Notes: a model not told the origin generated them from the sequence alone. A DNA stretch of 64,000 nt from an uncultured Opitutia bacterium (GCA_903850885.1 CAINMU010000010.1:43218-107217), one strand, 5' to 3'; shown: positions 7,698 to 16,601, counted from the stretch's first letter. Translations and numbers: made by a program.

Positions 7698-10211
7698 ATG
7701 TCCTCCCCAAGACCGGCTAATCGCTCCTATTCCACGGAAGCCTTGGAAAGGTGGTTTGCGTCGATTCCCGAAGAATGGGAGGCGTCCTTTGAAGCGGCGG
7801 ACCTGGAAGAAGGACGAAGAATCTACACGGAAGGTCTCGTCCGGTCGCTTGAATTGAAAATCGATTCGGCGGAGGCGGTTACCCGCATGGAAGATCAAAC
7901 CGTTAGGGCCGTCATCGAACTTGGGGAGAACCAACTGGAATGGCGCACGTCGCTGCCCGAGGAGGAAAACGGCGCCCCTTACGTCGTGGCCGCTCTCTAC
8001 GAGGTCGAAGAATTACTGGCAGATGAAATCACACCGATCGATGAGGCTGCCGCTGCGATCGAACCCGAAGCCATCATCGAACCACAGCCGAAAGATACTA
8101 ATCTGCGTTCGGCCCTAAAACTTCAGGTCTCCTTTGATCTCACTTCGGAAGGCCTGACAACTTCCGCTTCGTGGGGAGGGAAGGGTGGACACGCTTGGAA
8201 TTGCTTCGGCCCCGGGGCCATCCCAGGCGACGAGCTTTCGGACGAACAGCGCCAGACCCTTTTCCGGTTCTCCACCGTGGCACACCGCGCGGGCTTCAGT
8301 TACAGCAAGACGGCCGGCACTTGGGCGATGGATAATATTGGGCGAATCGAAAGGTTCGTCCGGGAAGAATTAAGCGAGTGGCGCAAGCGCTTCAAACTCT
8401 TGGGCGAGGAGGCTTTGAACATATTCCGCAACGAGCAATTACAAGTCGCCGTGGACGCGGAAGCGGAATCTACCGGCGACGGCAAATCTTTCCGTCTAAA
8501 CTGGCGGCTTAAAGCCGGCAGTCACCGTCTCTTGGCCGACGAGCAGAAACTCTTACTCAAAGCCGGCGGGCGCCCCGTGATCCTACCTGGCAAAGGGGTG
8601 GTGGCCTATAATGCGGCGGTCGCAGATTTTTCCGAAGATTGGCGAACGAAAGACGGTGAAGTGCCACGCTACCTACTACTTTCGCTTTTCGATCATGCCG
8701 CCGTCGGAGCGCTGAAATTAAACGACGATTTGAAGGTCTGGAAAGATCAACTCTTACAGGAGCCGTCGCCGCCGGATAATCTTCCGGCGCACCTGCGACC
8801 TTACCAAGCCAAAGGCGTGGCATGGCTCGGCCGTCTTTGCGACTTGGGCTCCCACCCATTGCTGGCCGATGAAATGGGCTTAGGTAAAACGGTCCAAGTA
8901 CTGGCCCTCCTGGCCACCCGGCCGGTCGGCGAACGTTTGCTCATCGTCTGTCCGGCCAGCGTCATTCCCGTCTGGCTGGGGGAAATCAAACGCTTTCACC
9001 CTGAACTCGTCGCGTCCGTCCTGACCGCTGACGATGACTTTGAGAAGAATCCGCACGCCAAGATTTGGATTTCAAGCTACACGCAGCTGCGTCGTCACGC
9101 CGCCTTGTTGCCAAAAATAACCTTCGGTTATGCGGTCCTCGATGAAGCCCAAGCCATCAAAAATCCCGAATCAAAAACGACGCAGACCTGTATCGCGATC
9201 CAAGCCCATCATCGTATTGCCATCACCGGTACGCCGTTAGAAAACCGTCCGACAGACCTTTGGACTATCTTCCGCTTCCTCATGCCAGGCTTGCTCGGTA
9301 AGCGTGCTAATTTCGAACGTATGATGTTACGCGACCCCTCGGTAGCCTTAGGTAAGGTACGCCGGCAGGTTTCCCCCTTTATCCTCCGACGTCTGAAACG
9401 TCACGTCGCGTCTGACATTCCACCTAAGATGGAAGTCGTACTTCCTTGTCCGCTAACCCACGAGCAAAGAGCTTTATATCAACACCTGACCCAGGGAAGC
9501 GGCCTTTCCGGAGAACTTGCCGGATTGCTCTCTAAGGACGCGACATCAGTGCTCACATTATTAATGCGCCTGCGCCAAGTTTGTTGTGACCCCGGACTCC
9601 TGCCAGACAACTCGGGCTGCCCGAGCGCGCATTCGGGTAAGATCACGTTGCTCATCTCTAAGCTAACTGAAATCGCCGCCAATGGGTCCAAGGCCGTTGT
9701 CTTCTCCCAGTTTGTCTCCTTGATTGAGCGCGTCAAAACGGCCTTGGCTCGAGACCTGCCTAACCTTCCCATCTTTGAGTTAACCGGCGAAACCAAAGAT
9801 CGCTCCGCCCCGGTCGAAAATTTTAAAGAAACCAAGGGGCCAGCTCTTTTCTTGGCTTCGCTTAAAGCGGGCGGAACGGGTATCACTTTGAATACCGCAG
9901 AGTATGTCTTCTTGATGGATCCTTGGTGGAATCCGGCGGTTGAAGCTCAGGCTGTCGATCGAGTCCATCGGATTGGTCAAAAGAACCCAGTCTTGATTTA
10001 TCGGATGATTGCACCTGGCACCGTCGAAGAGCGGATTGAGGAATTGAAGCAAGAAAAACGCGAACTCTTCTCGACCGTTGTCGGAGATATCCCGGACATG
10101 ACGGATTGGACCCGACACTTCACCTCCTTAGATGCCCTCATTCGTCTGAGCGATTCGCCGGCAGCCGCAGCCTCGGCCGAAATCGCGCCCGAGCGAGAGC
10201 ACGAAGGCTGA
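7698..10211 (+). CDS. SNF2-family DEAD/DEAH-box helicase-like ATPase
   Basis: This is a bacterial Swi2/Snf2 ATPase, a class of DNA-tracking motors thought to act on protein-DNA complexes. Walker A (DEMGLGKT) is near residue 391, motif II is DEAQ near 482, and motif VI VHRIGQ is near 756. The first 230 residues have no recognised domain; in related proteins this region carries a SWIM or SNF2-associated domain, and no clear CxCxnCxH zinc motif is visible here. The ATG at 7698 gives 837 residues. A TTG at 7650 in frame would add 16 residues, and a GGAGGT at 7675-7680 lies 17 bases before the ATG, so the start is not settled. The gene ends one base before the rimO stop on the other strand. The cellular role is not known. 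Confidence 0.9.
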   Translation: MSSPRPANRSYSTEALERWFASIPEEWEASFEAADLEEGRRIYTEGLVRSLELKIDSAEAVTRMEDQTVRAVIELGENQLEWRTSLPEEENGAPYVVAALYEVEELLADEITPIDEAAAAIEPEAIIEPQPKDTNLRSALKLQVSFDLTSEGLTTSASWGGKGGHAWNCFGPGAIPGDELSDEQRQTLFRFSTVAHRAGFSYSKTAGTWAMDNIGRIERFVREELSEWRKRFKLLGEEALNIFRNEQLQVAVDAEAESTGDGKSFRLNWRLKAGSHRLLADEQKLLLKAGGRPVILPGKGVVAYNAAVADFSEDWRTKDGEVPRYLLLSLFDHAAVGALKLNDDLKVWKDQLLQEPSPPDNLPAHLRPYQAKGVAWLGRLCDLGSHPLLADEMGLGKTVQVLALLATRPVGERLLIVCPASVIPVWLGEIKRFHPELVASVLTADDDFEKNPHAKIWISSYTQLRRHAALLPKITFGYAVLDEAQAIKNPESKTTQTCIAIQAHHRIAITGTPLENRPTDLWTIFRFLMPGLLGKRANFERMMLRDPSVALGKVRRQVSPFILRRLKRHVASDIPPKMEVVLPCPLTHEQRALYQHLTQGSGLSGELAGLLSKDATSVLTLLMRLRQVCCDPGLLPDNSGCPSAHSGKITLLISKLTEIAANGSKAVVFSQFVSLIERVKTALARDLPNLPIFELTGETKDRSAPVENFKETKGPALFLASLKAGGTGITLNTAEYVFLMDPWWNPAVEAQAVDRVHRIGQKNPVLIYRMIAPGTVEERIEELKQEKRELFSTVVGDIPDMTDWTRHFTSLDALIRLSDSPAAAASAEIAPEREHEG

Positions 10212-10212
10212 C

Positions 10213-11592
10213 CTACTTCGCGATTAAATCGTACTCCGAAGCACCCGTGACGGTGACTTCGGCAAATTCGCCGACCGGCAATTTCTTGGGGACTTGGACG
10301 ATACCGTCGATATCCATCGCATCACCTTGGCTACGCGCGATGCCCGGACGTTCCACCAAAACACGCAATTTACGTCCGATGAATTCTTCGCCGCGTTGCT
10401 TGGAAAGGCCTTGGAGGAGAAGCATCGCCCGGGCGTGACGTTCGGTTTTAACTTCAGCGGCGAGATGGCCTTCCATCTTAGCCCCGCGCGTACCTTCTTC
10501 TTTGGAATACTTAAAGACACCGACGCGGTCAAAGCGGGTATCCGTAAGGAAATCGAGCAACTCACTGAAATCAGCTTCGGTCTCACCCGGGAAGCCGGCA
10601 ATAAAGGTCGTGCGGATAACGATATTAGGGATACCGGCCCGCATACGTTTGATGAGGTCGCGGATATAGGCCCCATCGGTCTCGCGCTGCATGGCGGTCA
10701 ACATCCGGTCGGAAATGTGCTGCAAAGGAATGTCGACATACCGCGCGACATGCTTGGATTGGGCGATGGTTTCGATCAACTCGTCGCTCCAATGGGCAGG
10801 GTGCGTGTAAAGGAGCCTGATCCAGAAATCTCCTTCGATCGTATCCAGCTCACGTAAAAGCGAAGCCAAGGATTCACCTTTGGTTGAGTCGACTTTGCTG
10901 CGGGGATTAGGACGCGCGTCCGTCCAGCGATCCATTCCGAAATAAGTGGTGTCCTGCGAGATGAGGTTAATTTCTTTGACGCCTTCGGCCACCAATTGAC
11001 GGGCCTCCTTGACGACTGACTCGACCGTGCGACTACGATGCCGGCCACGGATACGGGGAATGATGCAGAACGTGCAGGGGTGGTTACAGCCTTCGGCGAT
11101 CTTGATATAGGCCGAATGCTTGGGGGTCAGACGAAAGCGGGGCGTGTCAAAATCTGGGATGAAGGTGGTCGTCTTGGCCAAGAACTCCGTCATGCTGGCT
11201 TCGCCGCCCATGACCTTATGGATGACCGGGACAATATTAGTCACTTGGTCGAGACCGATGTAAGCGTCCACTTTCGGCAATTCGACGTGACCTTTGGCTC
11301 CTTCGACCACGGGCAGGGTACCTTGGTAGCGCTGGGCCATACAGCCTGCTACGATGAGCTTCTGGCCCGGGCGACGAGCCGTCGCCTTGCCGTCGCTCAT
11401 CTCGTAAATGGCCTCGAGGGCTTCGTGTTTCGAAGCGTCGATGAAGGAACAAGTATTCACAATCACGACATCGGCTTCGGAGGCGTCAGCGGTCATCGAC
11501 ATGCCGGCCTTCGCGAGGTGGCCGATCATGATTTCAGAATCAATCAAGTTCTTGGCGCAACCAAGGGAGACGAGGCCTACTTTAACAGACAT
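10213..11592 (-). CDS. rimO: Ribosomal protein S12 methylthiotransferase RimO
   Basis: This radical-SAM enzyme adds a methylthio group to the conserved aspartate of ribosomal protein uS12. The 459-residue protein has the MTTase N-terminal domain (VGLVSLGCAKNLIDSE at the start, with the Fe-S-ligating cysteines there and in the following 80 residues). The radical-SAM motif is CNHPCTFCIIP, and a C-terminal TRAM domain follows. LGCAKNLIDSE is the form seen in RimO, as opposed to the GCQMN form of MiaB. It follows rsmA on the same strand after 56 bases. Its 3' end abuts the SNF2 gene end, so the two convergent transcripts have no spacer for a shared terminator. Confidence 0.96.
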   Translation of the reverse strand: MSVKVGLVSLGCAKNLIDSEIMIGHLAKAGMSMTADASEADVVIVNTCSFIDASKHEALEAIYEMSDGKATARRPGQKLIVAGCMAQRYQGTLPVVEGAKGHVELPKVDAYIGLDQVTNIVPVIHKVMGGEASMTEFLAKTTTFIPDFDTPRFRLTPKHSAYIKIAEGCNHPCTFCIIPRIRGRHRSRTVESVVKEARQLVAEGVKEINLISQDTTYFGMDRWTDARPNPRSKVDSTKGESLASLLRELDTIEGDFWIRLLYTHPAHWSDELIETIAQSKHVARYVDIPLQHISDRMLTAMQRETDGAYIRDLIKRMRAGIPNIVIRTTFIAGFPGETEADFSELLDFLTDTRFDRVGVFKYSKEEGTRGAKMEGHLAAEVKTERHARAMLLLQGLSKQRGEEFIGRKLRVLVERPGIARSQGDAMDIDGIVQVPKKLPVGEFAEVTVTGASEYDLIAK

Positions 11593-11648
11593 GGGTTGGA
11601 TAGGAGCACGAATTTGCCGAAAAGCAACCCCGGGTCACGATTCCGGCC

Positions 11649-12482
11649 CTACAACGTCAACCAAGCCTCGGCCGGGACATCTTCGGGTCGGCAGAGTGGC
11701 GTTAAGCCAAAGTTAGGCAGGGCCGCGAGCCAAGCAGCCACATCCGCATCACCCTTGAATAGATTCTTAGCCGAGGACCCCACCTGCTTGCGGCGTTGGG
11801 TGAAGAAATTTCGCGCAACCTCGCGGGCGCGTTTACTCAGGCGTTTGGCATCGGTACGACGACGAAGCACCAGCAGGCATGAGTCGACCTTAGGGGGCGG
11901 GTTAAATGATTGGGCTGGTACCGGATGAACTTTGATCTTTTCGAAGGCCAAGTGCACCTGTGCGGTGACGGCGGACCAGTGGCTCGTCCCGACATCGGCG
12001 GTCAATCGCTCCGCAGCTTCTCGTTGCAGCATCAAGACCATCAAGGAAGGGTGCGGACCCGCGCAAATCGCATCCATCCATGGCGTCGAGATGGCGTAGG
12101 GTAGATTAGCAATGACCTTAAAGGAGCCGTCGAGTGGATCTTTCAATCCGGCCCGAGGCAATTTGACGGCATCCCCTTCGGTCAAATGGAAGGTTTTTGG
12201 AAACTGCGGCAGGAGAGATTCTTCGAGATGAAACAACATCGTCCGATCGGCTTCAACGGCAAAGAGCTGAACCCCGGCCCCGAGTAATGTCCGCGTCAAA
12301 GTCCCGAGACCCGGACCAACCTCAACGACCGTATCGCCTGAGACGATTTCACCGAGTTCTAGGGATTTACGGACAATATTACCATCGACCAAGAAATTCT
12401 GGCCCAGCCATTTACGTGGCATATGCGCCAACCTGGCCAGCAAATCACGGGTTTCGGAAAGCGAAAGCGGACCCTCGTTCAT
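11649..12482 (-). CDS. rsmA: 16S rRNA (adenine(1518)-N6/adenine(1519)-N6)-dimethyltransferase
   Basis: RsmA (KsgA) dimethylates two adjacent adenines in the 3'-terminal helix 45 of 16S rRNA during late assembly of the small subunit. The 277-residue length is normal. Signatures are KWLGQNFLVD near residue 24, the SAM motif VEVGPGLGTLT, and the catalytic NLPYAIST (motif IV). The C-terminal portion with FFTQRRKQ is the family's small helical domain. The start codon overlaps the trpC stop by 4 bases (shared ATGA), so the two are probably translationally coupled although they have unrelated functions. Confidence 0.96.
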   Translation of the reverse strand: MNEGPLSLSETRDLLARLAHMPRKWLGQNFLVDGNIVRKSLELGEIVSGDTVVEVGPGLGTLTRTLLGAGVQLFAVEADRTMLFHLEESLLPQFPKTFHLTEGDAVKLPRAGLKDPLDGSFKVIANLPYAISTPWMDAICAGPHPSLMVLMLQREAAERLTADVGTSHWSAVTAQVHLAFEKIKVHPVPAQSFNPPPKVDSCLLVLRRRTDAKRLSKRAREVARNFFTQRRKQVGSSAKNLFKGDADVAAWLAALPNFGLTPLCRPEDVPAEAWLTL

Positions 12483-13270
12483 ACGCTTTTAAAGGCTCGG
12501 AGAAGGTGAGCGGGGTTGGCTTCGCGCATCAGAGACTCGCCGACCAACAAAGCGTTAGCACCAGCTGCTCGCATCCTGGCCGCATCGTCCAGGTTCTTGA
12601 TTCCACTTTCAGCGACCTTGAGAACGTGCGAGGGCATATGAGGGATCACGCGTTCTGCAAAAGCGAGATCAATGGCGAAAGTGGAAAGATTACGATTATT
12701 GACGCCGACCATATCAGGTCGATGCGACAAGGCACGGACAAGCTCATCCTCATCGTGAACCTCAAAGAGGACATCCAGACGGGCAAGTTTGGCCGCCCGA
12801 TGCAAAGGACGGATCTCTTCATCAGAGAGCGCCCGGACGATGATCAATATGCAGCGTGCGCCATTCTGTGCCGCTTCGAGCACCTGATAAGGATGGAACA
12901 TGAAGTCCTTACGGATGCAGGGGAGGGGGCGAGTCCGGCGGGCTTGCGAAAGGGTTACCTCCCTGAGATCCTTAAGTTCCCCCTTGAAATAAGTCGTTTC
13001 CGTCAGAACCGAAAGGCAGTCGGCGCCCGCTTCGGCATAAGCTTCAGCCTGAGCAACAGCGTCCACATCCACGCGAATCGTGCCCACGCTCGGGGAGGCC
13101 CGTTTGACCTCGGCGATAACTGTCATGTGACTAGGAGACACCAGAGACTGGCGAAACCCGGGGGCGGGGTGGATGCCGGCAAAAGCCGTTAGCTCGGCGT
13201 CAGCGACAGGTCGCAGCAAGTGGGCGATTTCCTTTCGCTTCGCTTGCATGATTTCTGTTAATTTATCCAC
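12479..13270 (-). CDS. trpC: Indole-3-glycerol phosphate synthase
   Basis: TrpC closes the indole ring from CdRP in tryptophan biosynthesis. The 263-residue (beta/alpha)8 barrel shows VIAEVKRASPS (phosphate/substrate Lys), IRKDFMFHPYQV (catalytic Lys), GVNNRNL and VAESGIK with a terminal phosphate-binding LVGESLM. The chosen start is a GTG at 13270; an in-frame ATG at 13249 would remove seven residues. No other trp gene is near, so this is a dispersed trp pathway. It is divergent from mazG across 75 bases and translationally coupled to rsmA. Confidence 0.96.
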   Translation of the reverse strand: MDKLTEIMQAKRKEIAHLLRPVADAELTAFAGIHPAPGFRQSLVSPSHMTVIAEVKRASPSVGTIRVDVDAVAQAEAYAEAGADCLSVLTETTYFKGELKDLREVTLSQARRTRPLPCIRKDFMFHPYQVLEAAQNGARCILIIVRALSDEEIRPLHRAAKLARLDVLFEVHDEDELVRALSHRPDMVGVNNRNLSTFAIDLAFAERVIPHMPSHVLKVAESGIKNLDDAARMRAAGANALLVGESLMREANPAHLLRAFKSV

Positions 13271-13345
13271 GAAGCATAACGAAAGACTCTAAGGGCGGCT
13301 GGCAATCGTTTTGACTCCCGACCGTCAGGTCGTCTCGATGAGCGT

Positions 13346-14005
13346 ATGCCCGGCATCGATTACCTGATAGCAACCACCGCCCGATTACGTGCCCCAGATG
13401 GCTGCCCTTGGGATAAAGAGCAAAACCATCGGACCCTCTGCGATTGCCTCATCGAAGAAGTCGCCGAACTTGTCCAAGCCATCGACCGGAATGACCTGGC
13501 GAACCTGCGGGAGGAACTAGGCGACCTGCTTTTTCACATTGTCATGCACGCTCAGATGGCCGCCGAAGAAGGGCATTTTAATTTCGATGACGTAGCCAAA
13601 GAAGTAAACGATAAGATGATCAGAAGGCACCCGCATGTCTTCGGCGAAGGCGTCAAGTTAGGCGACGCTGAAGCCGTCATTAAGCAATGGGAGCAAATTA
13701 AGCTCACGGAAAAAGGACCGAAGAAGCCGACCCTCTTTAAAGAGCTTCCCCCTTCCCTTAACACTGTCCTCACCGCGCGGGAAGTTTGGAAGCAAATCCA
13801 AAAAAAGGGCTACGATGCCGGGCAAACGGTCCATGTACCGACGATCGCCGCCCTCCAAAATAATCTAACTGAAGCTCTGGCCGGACAGAAACTCTTTGAG
13901 ATTATCGCCGCTTGTCGAGATGCGGGAATCGACCCTGATTCCGCCCTTCGCCGCCATACGGCGAAAGTTGTCGAGACGGCCGAGACCAATGTCCATTCGT
14001 CCTGA
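13346..14005 (+). CDS. mazG: Nucleoside triphosphate pyrophosphohydrolase MazG
   Basis: MazG hydrolyses (d)NTPs to monophosphates and pyrophosphate, cleaning the nucleotide pool. The first domain is complete: RAPDGCPWDKEQ near the start, then the Mg-binding helices EEVAELVQAID and EELGDLLFHIVMHA, and IRRHPHVFG. The second MazG domain (residues 125-219) is shorter than in E. coli (219 versus 263 residues) but still ends with the helical region FEIIAACRDAGIDPDSALRR. The ATG at 13346 has no Shine-Dalgarno motif. It begins a plus-strand run with the metallopeptidase and Nudix genes. Confidence 0.93.
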   Translation: MPGIDYLIATTARLRAPDGCPWDKEQNHRTLCDCLIEEVAELVQAIDRNDLANLREELGDLLFHIVMHAQMAAEEGHFNFDDVAKEVNDKMIRRHPHVFGEGVKLGDAEAVIKQWEQIKLTEKGPKKPTLFKELPPSLNTVLTAREVWKQIQKKGYDAGQTVHVPTIAALQNNLTEALAGQKLFEIIAACRDAGIDPDSALRRHTAKVVETAETNVHSS

Positions 14006-14014
14006 GCCGCCCCC

Positions 14015-14737
14015 ATGGAACTTGACCCGATCTTAGTGAAAGTCGCCGGCAAGGAGGTCGAAGTTTGGCCTAAAGTTTCCGCCCGCTCCAATCGCGTCCG
14101 CCTAGCGGTCAAACCTGGCCCCAAAATCATCCTATCTTTTCCACCCCATGCTTCCCTGGCTTCGGCCAAGGCATTTCTGAAGGATAATTTACGCTGGCTT
14201 GAAAAAGTCGTCGCCCGCGCCCGACCCGTCCAGACCTCACTCGTCGATCATCTGACGAAGTTTTCGTGGTTAACTTTAGATGAAAGACACCTCGCGGTAG
14301 AAATTGCAACGGGCACGCGAACCTCGCTCAAAATCTCGAAGGAAGAGGAAGTCGTAAAATTACTTATTCCTGAAGAAAATCGAGAGACGTGTGCCGTCAG
14401 GGCGCTACGTCGTCTGGCCGAAACCGGCTTAAGCCTCGCCGTTGCCCGCCTCAGCGCCCGCGTGGGGGTCACCGTCTCGCAAGTCAGCGTCCGTGATCAA
14501 ACTACCCGCTGGGGCTCTTGCTCGTCCAGCGGCACGCTTTCCTTGAATTGGCGGCTGATCCTGCTTCCACCGATGCTGCACGATCACGTCATTTTACACG
14601 AACTATCTCACCGCAAGCATATGGATCATTCGCCCCGCTTTTGGAATCAGTTGGCAGCGTGGGACCCCGAATGGGAAAAGCATGACCAAGCACTCACGCG
14701 TCGGTGGAATGTTATCATGGATCTCGGCCGCGCATGA
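14015..14737 (+). CDS. YgjP-like zinc metallopeptidase domain protein (DUF45)
   Basis: A 240-residue protein of the YgjP/DUF45 family, a group of predicted zinc metallopeptidases related to SprT. The signature is near the C-terminus: TTRWGSCSSSGTLSLNWR followed by the zinc motif HELSHRKHMDHSPRFW, which contains HExxH and a further histidine. The N-terminal half has the strand-rich region SNRVRLAVKPGPKIILSFP typical of this family. It lacks a signal peptide and is expected in the cytoplasm. It starts 9 bases after mazG and overlaps the Nudix gene by 4 bases, forming an operon. The physiological substrate is not known for the family. Confidence 0.9.
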   Translation: MELDPILVKVAGKEVEVWPKVSARSNRVRLAVKPGPKIILSFPPHASLASAKAFLKDNLRWLEKVVARARPVQTSLVDHLTKFSWLTLDERHLAVEIATGTRTSLKISKEEEVVKLLIPEENRETCAVRALRRLAETGLSLAVARLSARVGVTVSQVSVRDQTTRWGSCSSSGTLSLNWRLILLPPMLHDHVILHELSHRKHMDHSPRFWNQLAAWDPEWEKHDQALTRRWNVIMDLGRA

Positions 14738-15279
14738 GTAACGAGATCGGCCAATCGCTCGATGAGGTTTTTGACGTCGTCGATGCGGAGGATCGGGTGA
14801 TCAGTTCGAATCATCGCGGTGAAATTCATCGGCTTGGCCTCAGACATCGGGCGATTCATATTTTTTGGCGTCGGACGGACGGTCGCATCTGCTTGCAGCG
14901 CAGATCTTTCGCAAAAGATCATTGCCCTGGCTTGCTGAGTTCATCCTGTGCGGGGCATGTCGATGCCGGCGAAACCTACCAAGACGCCGCCGTTCGTGAA
15001 TTACGCGAAGAGCTTGGGGTGATCTTACCCGCATCCTCGCTTCACGAGATCGACTACGCACCCAGTCATCCGGCTTTAGGCAACGAGTTCGTCCGCTCCT
15101 ATTTCATGGAGGGCGATTTCGCGACTACCTTGGCCAGGGCGGAGGTCGATGCGATCTTGTGGCGTTACCCGCAAGAAATCGACGAATGGATTGACTCAGC
15201 TCGTGACTGGTTCGCACCCCCTTTGGTCCATCTGCTCGCGCGGCCAGCTATTCGAAATAAATTATCCCTTCGCGGATAA
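14734..15279 (+). CDS. Nudix hydrolase (YfcD-like)
   Basis: A 181-residue Nudix protein that would cleave a nucleoside diphosphate linked to another group. The Nudix box GHVDAGETYQDAAVRELREE followed by LGV matches GX5EX7REUXEEXGU exactly. The upstream segment EVFDVVDAEDRVISS and RHRAIHIFWRRTDGRICLQRRS is typical of the YfcD branch, which resembles isopentenyl-diphosphate isomerase but lacks its active-site signatures. The ATG at 14734 overlaps the preceding stop (ATGA). A longer frame exists upstream but would run through the metallopeptidase end and is not favoured. Confidence 0.9.
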   Translation: MSNEIGQSLDEVFDVVDAEDRVISSNHRGEIHRLGLRHRAIHIFWRRTDGRICLQRRSFAKDHCPGLLSSSCAGHVDAGETYQDAAVRELREELGVILPASSLHEIDYAPSHPALGNEFVRSYFMEGDFATTLARAEVDAILWRYPQEIDEWIDSARDWFAPPLVHLLARPAIRNKLSLRG

Positions 15280-15323
15280 GTGTTTGAGTTCGCCCCCTTA
15301 CCGGACGATAAGATGCAAGCCCC

Positions 15324-15971
15324 GTGACCACTCCCGACGCCGCCGATAAGCCCGTAACCGTCCCATGGTACCATTGGCTATGGGTGGGACCCTTAGCCGT
15401 CTTCCTGCGCCTCTGGCTGTCGACCTTAAGAATCCGTTGCAACGTCGGGCGTTTTGATGATTCAAACGGACCCTCGATCATCGTCTTGTGGCACGATCGC
15501 CTCTTCGTTTCCGCTTTGATCGCGAACCGATACTTTAGCCGACCGGTGACCGCGTTGATCAGTACCAGCAAAGACGGGTCGTGGTTGGTGGCTTTTTACC
15601 GGCTCATGGGACTACGCGCCGTCCGCGGATCCTCCAACCGACGCGGTGCCGCCGGCCTCATTGCGCTCACCCGTGAAATGAGGCAGGGGAATCATGCGGG
15701 CGTCACCCCCGATGGGCCGAAGGGTCCGCGCCGAGAATTCAAACGGGGCGCCATCGCTTTAGCCAAATTAACCCGCCGGCCTTTCGCACTCGTGGGCATT
15801 AACTACACCCAAGCATGGCACCTAAAAAGCTGGGATACCTTCGCGCTTCCATGGCCCTTCTCCCAAGTGGAAGTCACGCTGGAAACCATCGGCGTGAATC
15901 CGGGAGAAGAAACCGATGAAGATGCTGCGCAACGCATCAGTCATCGCCTGACCGCTTTGTCGGGCGAGTGA
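15324..15971 (+). CDS. DUF374 family lysophospholipid acyltransferase-like protein
   Basis: A 215-residue protein of the DUF374 family, related to the LpxL/LPLAT acyltransferases that add acyl chains to lipid A or lysophospholipids. An N-terminal hydrophobic segment (WLWVGPLAVFLRLWLSTL) should anchor it in the inner membrane. ILWHDRLF has the conserved histidine-aspartate pair (H-x4-D-like), and VTPDGPKGPRREFKRG is the conserved phosphate-binding region. The start is a GTG at 15324. In Gram-negative bacteria this family is linked to outer-membrane lipid synthesis; the acyl acceptor here is not known. It lies 44 bases after the Nudix gene. Confidence 0.85.
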   Translation: MTTPDAADKPVTVPWYHWLWVGPLAVFLRLWLSTLRIRCNVGRFDDSNGPSIIVLWHDRLFVSALIANRYFSRPVTALISTSKDGSWLVAFYRLMGLRAVRGSSNRRGAAGLIALTREMRQGNHAGVTPDGPKGPRREFKRGAIALAKLTRRPFALVGINYTQAWHLKSWDTFALPWPFSQVEVTLETIGVNPGEETDEDAAQRISHRLTALSGE

Positions 15972-15984
15972 GCTAAGCTCGCCC
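15962..15984. terminator. Hairpin over the convergent ends of the DUF374 gene and ribE
   Basis: GGGCGAG at 15962-15968 pairs perfectly with CTCGCCC at 15978-15984. The hairpin includes the stop codons of both convergent genes. No T-run follows on either strand, so it may slow polymerase or protect 3' ends and is not a classical intrinsic terminator. Confidence 0.35.
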
Positions 15985-16563
15985 AAGTAAACGGGCAGAA
16001 TATTTGGCTAGCAAATCGGTTTCGATATTCACCTTATCTCCGACTTTCTTCTGGGCTAAATGGGTGACCGTCAGGGTATGAGGAATGATCCAGAGGCTGC
16101 ATCCGCCTGGAATCATTTCCGCGACCGTCAAGGACATGCCATCGACGGAAACGCAGCCTTTCTTGGCAATAAATGCTAAATGTACCTCTGGAATGCTTAA
16201 GTCTAATCTCCAATCCGAGCCGACTTGACCCCAGAAAGTTATCGCAGCCAACGTATCAATATGACCCGTGACAAAATGTCCACCCATGCGATCCGTCGGT
16301 AGAAGACTAGGCTCCAGATTGACGACGGACGCGGCGGCTAAATCTCCGAGGTTCGTGAGCCGAAGAGTCTCCGCAAGGATATCGAATGAGGCATTATCAT
16401 CCACAGGGTCGGTCACCGTCAGGCAGCAACCGTTGATGGCGATGCTGTCACCCGCGCGGGCTTGACGGAGAAGAGGGTGGCGCAGCGTCAATCGAGCACC
16501 CTCCGCGCCACGGGAGATAAGGGAGATAACCTTACCGGTGCCTTGAACTAAGCCGGTGAACAT
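15973..16563 (-). CDS. ribE: Riboflavin synthase alpha chain
   Basis: The enzyme dismutates two 6,7-dimethyl-8-ribityllumazine molecules into riboflavin. The 196-residue protein starts with the family signature MFTGLVQGTGKV, followed by two similar lumazine-binding barrels (first with INGCCLTV and GHFVTGHIDT, second with VSVDGMSLTV). The C-terminal helix gives the trimer contact. The ATG at 16563 is only 2-12 bases from the T-run of a strong hairpin-terminator upstream. There is no Shine-Dalgarno motif and no recognisable FMN (RFN) riboswitch between it and tatA. No other rib gene is near. Confidence 0.96.
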   Translation of the reverse strand: MFTGLVQGTGKVISLISRGAEGARLTLRHPLLRQARAGDSIAINGCCLTVTDPVDDNASFDILAETLRLTNLGDLAAASVVNLEPSLLPTDRMGGHFVTGHIDTLAAITFWGQVGSDWRLDLSIPEVHLAFIAKKGCVSVDGMSLTVAEMIPGGCSLWIIPHTLTVTHLAQKKVGDKVNIETDLLAKYSARLLGRA

Positions 16564-16565
16564 AC

Positions 16566-16594
16566 CAAAGAAAAAGGGGCCGCTTGACGGCCCC
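16566..16594 (-). terminator. Rho-independent terminator after tatA, directly before ribE
   Basis: Read on the minus strand, a perfect 7-bp GGGGCCG/CGGCCCC stem (arms 16576-16582 and 16588-16594) with a 5-nt loop is followed by TTTTTCTTTG (16575-16566). This is a textbook intrinsic terminator for tatA, except that the T-run ends two bases before the ribE ATG. Confidence 0.8.
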
Positions 16595-16601
16595 CAAGTG
16601 G

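Noticed and set aside
11038-13192. Long plus-strand open frames opposite rimO, rsmA and trpC (for example 11038-11928 and 12197-13192).
   Set aside because: They are antisense frames of well-identified genes; the translations show no family motif and arise from codon bias.
14804-14812. GTTCGAATC, which resembles a tRNA T-loop.
   Set aside because: It lies inside the Nudix coding sequence and no acceptor or anticodon stem pairs around it; no tRNA was found in any intergenic gap.
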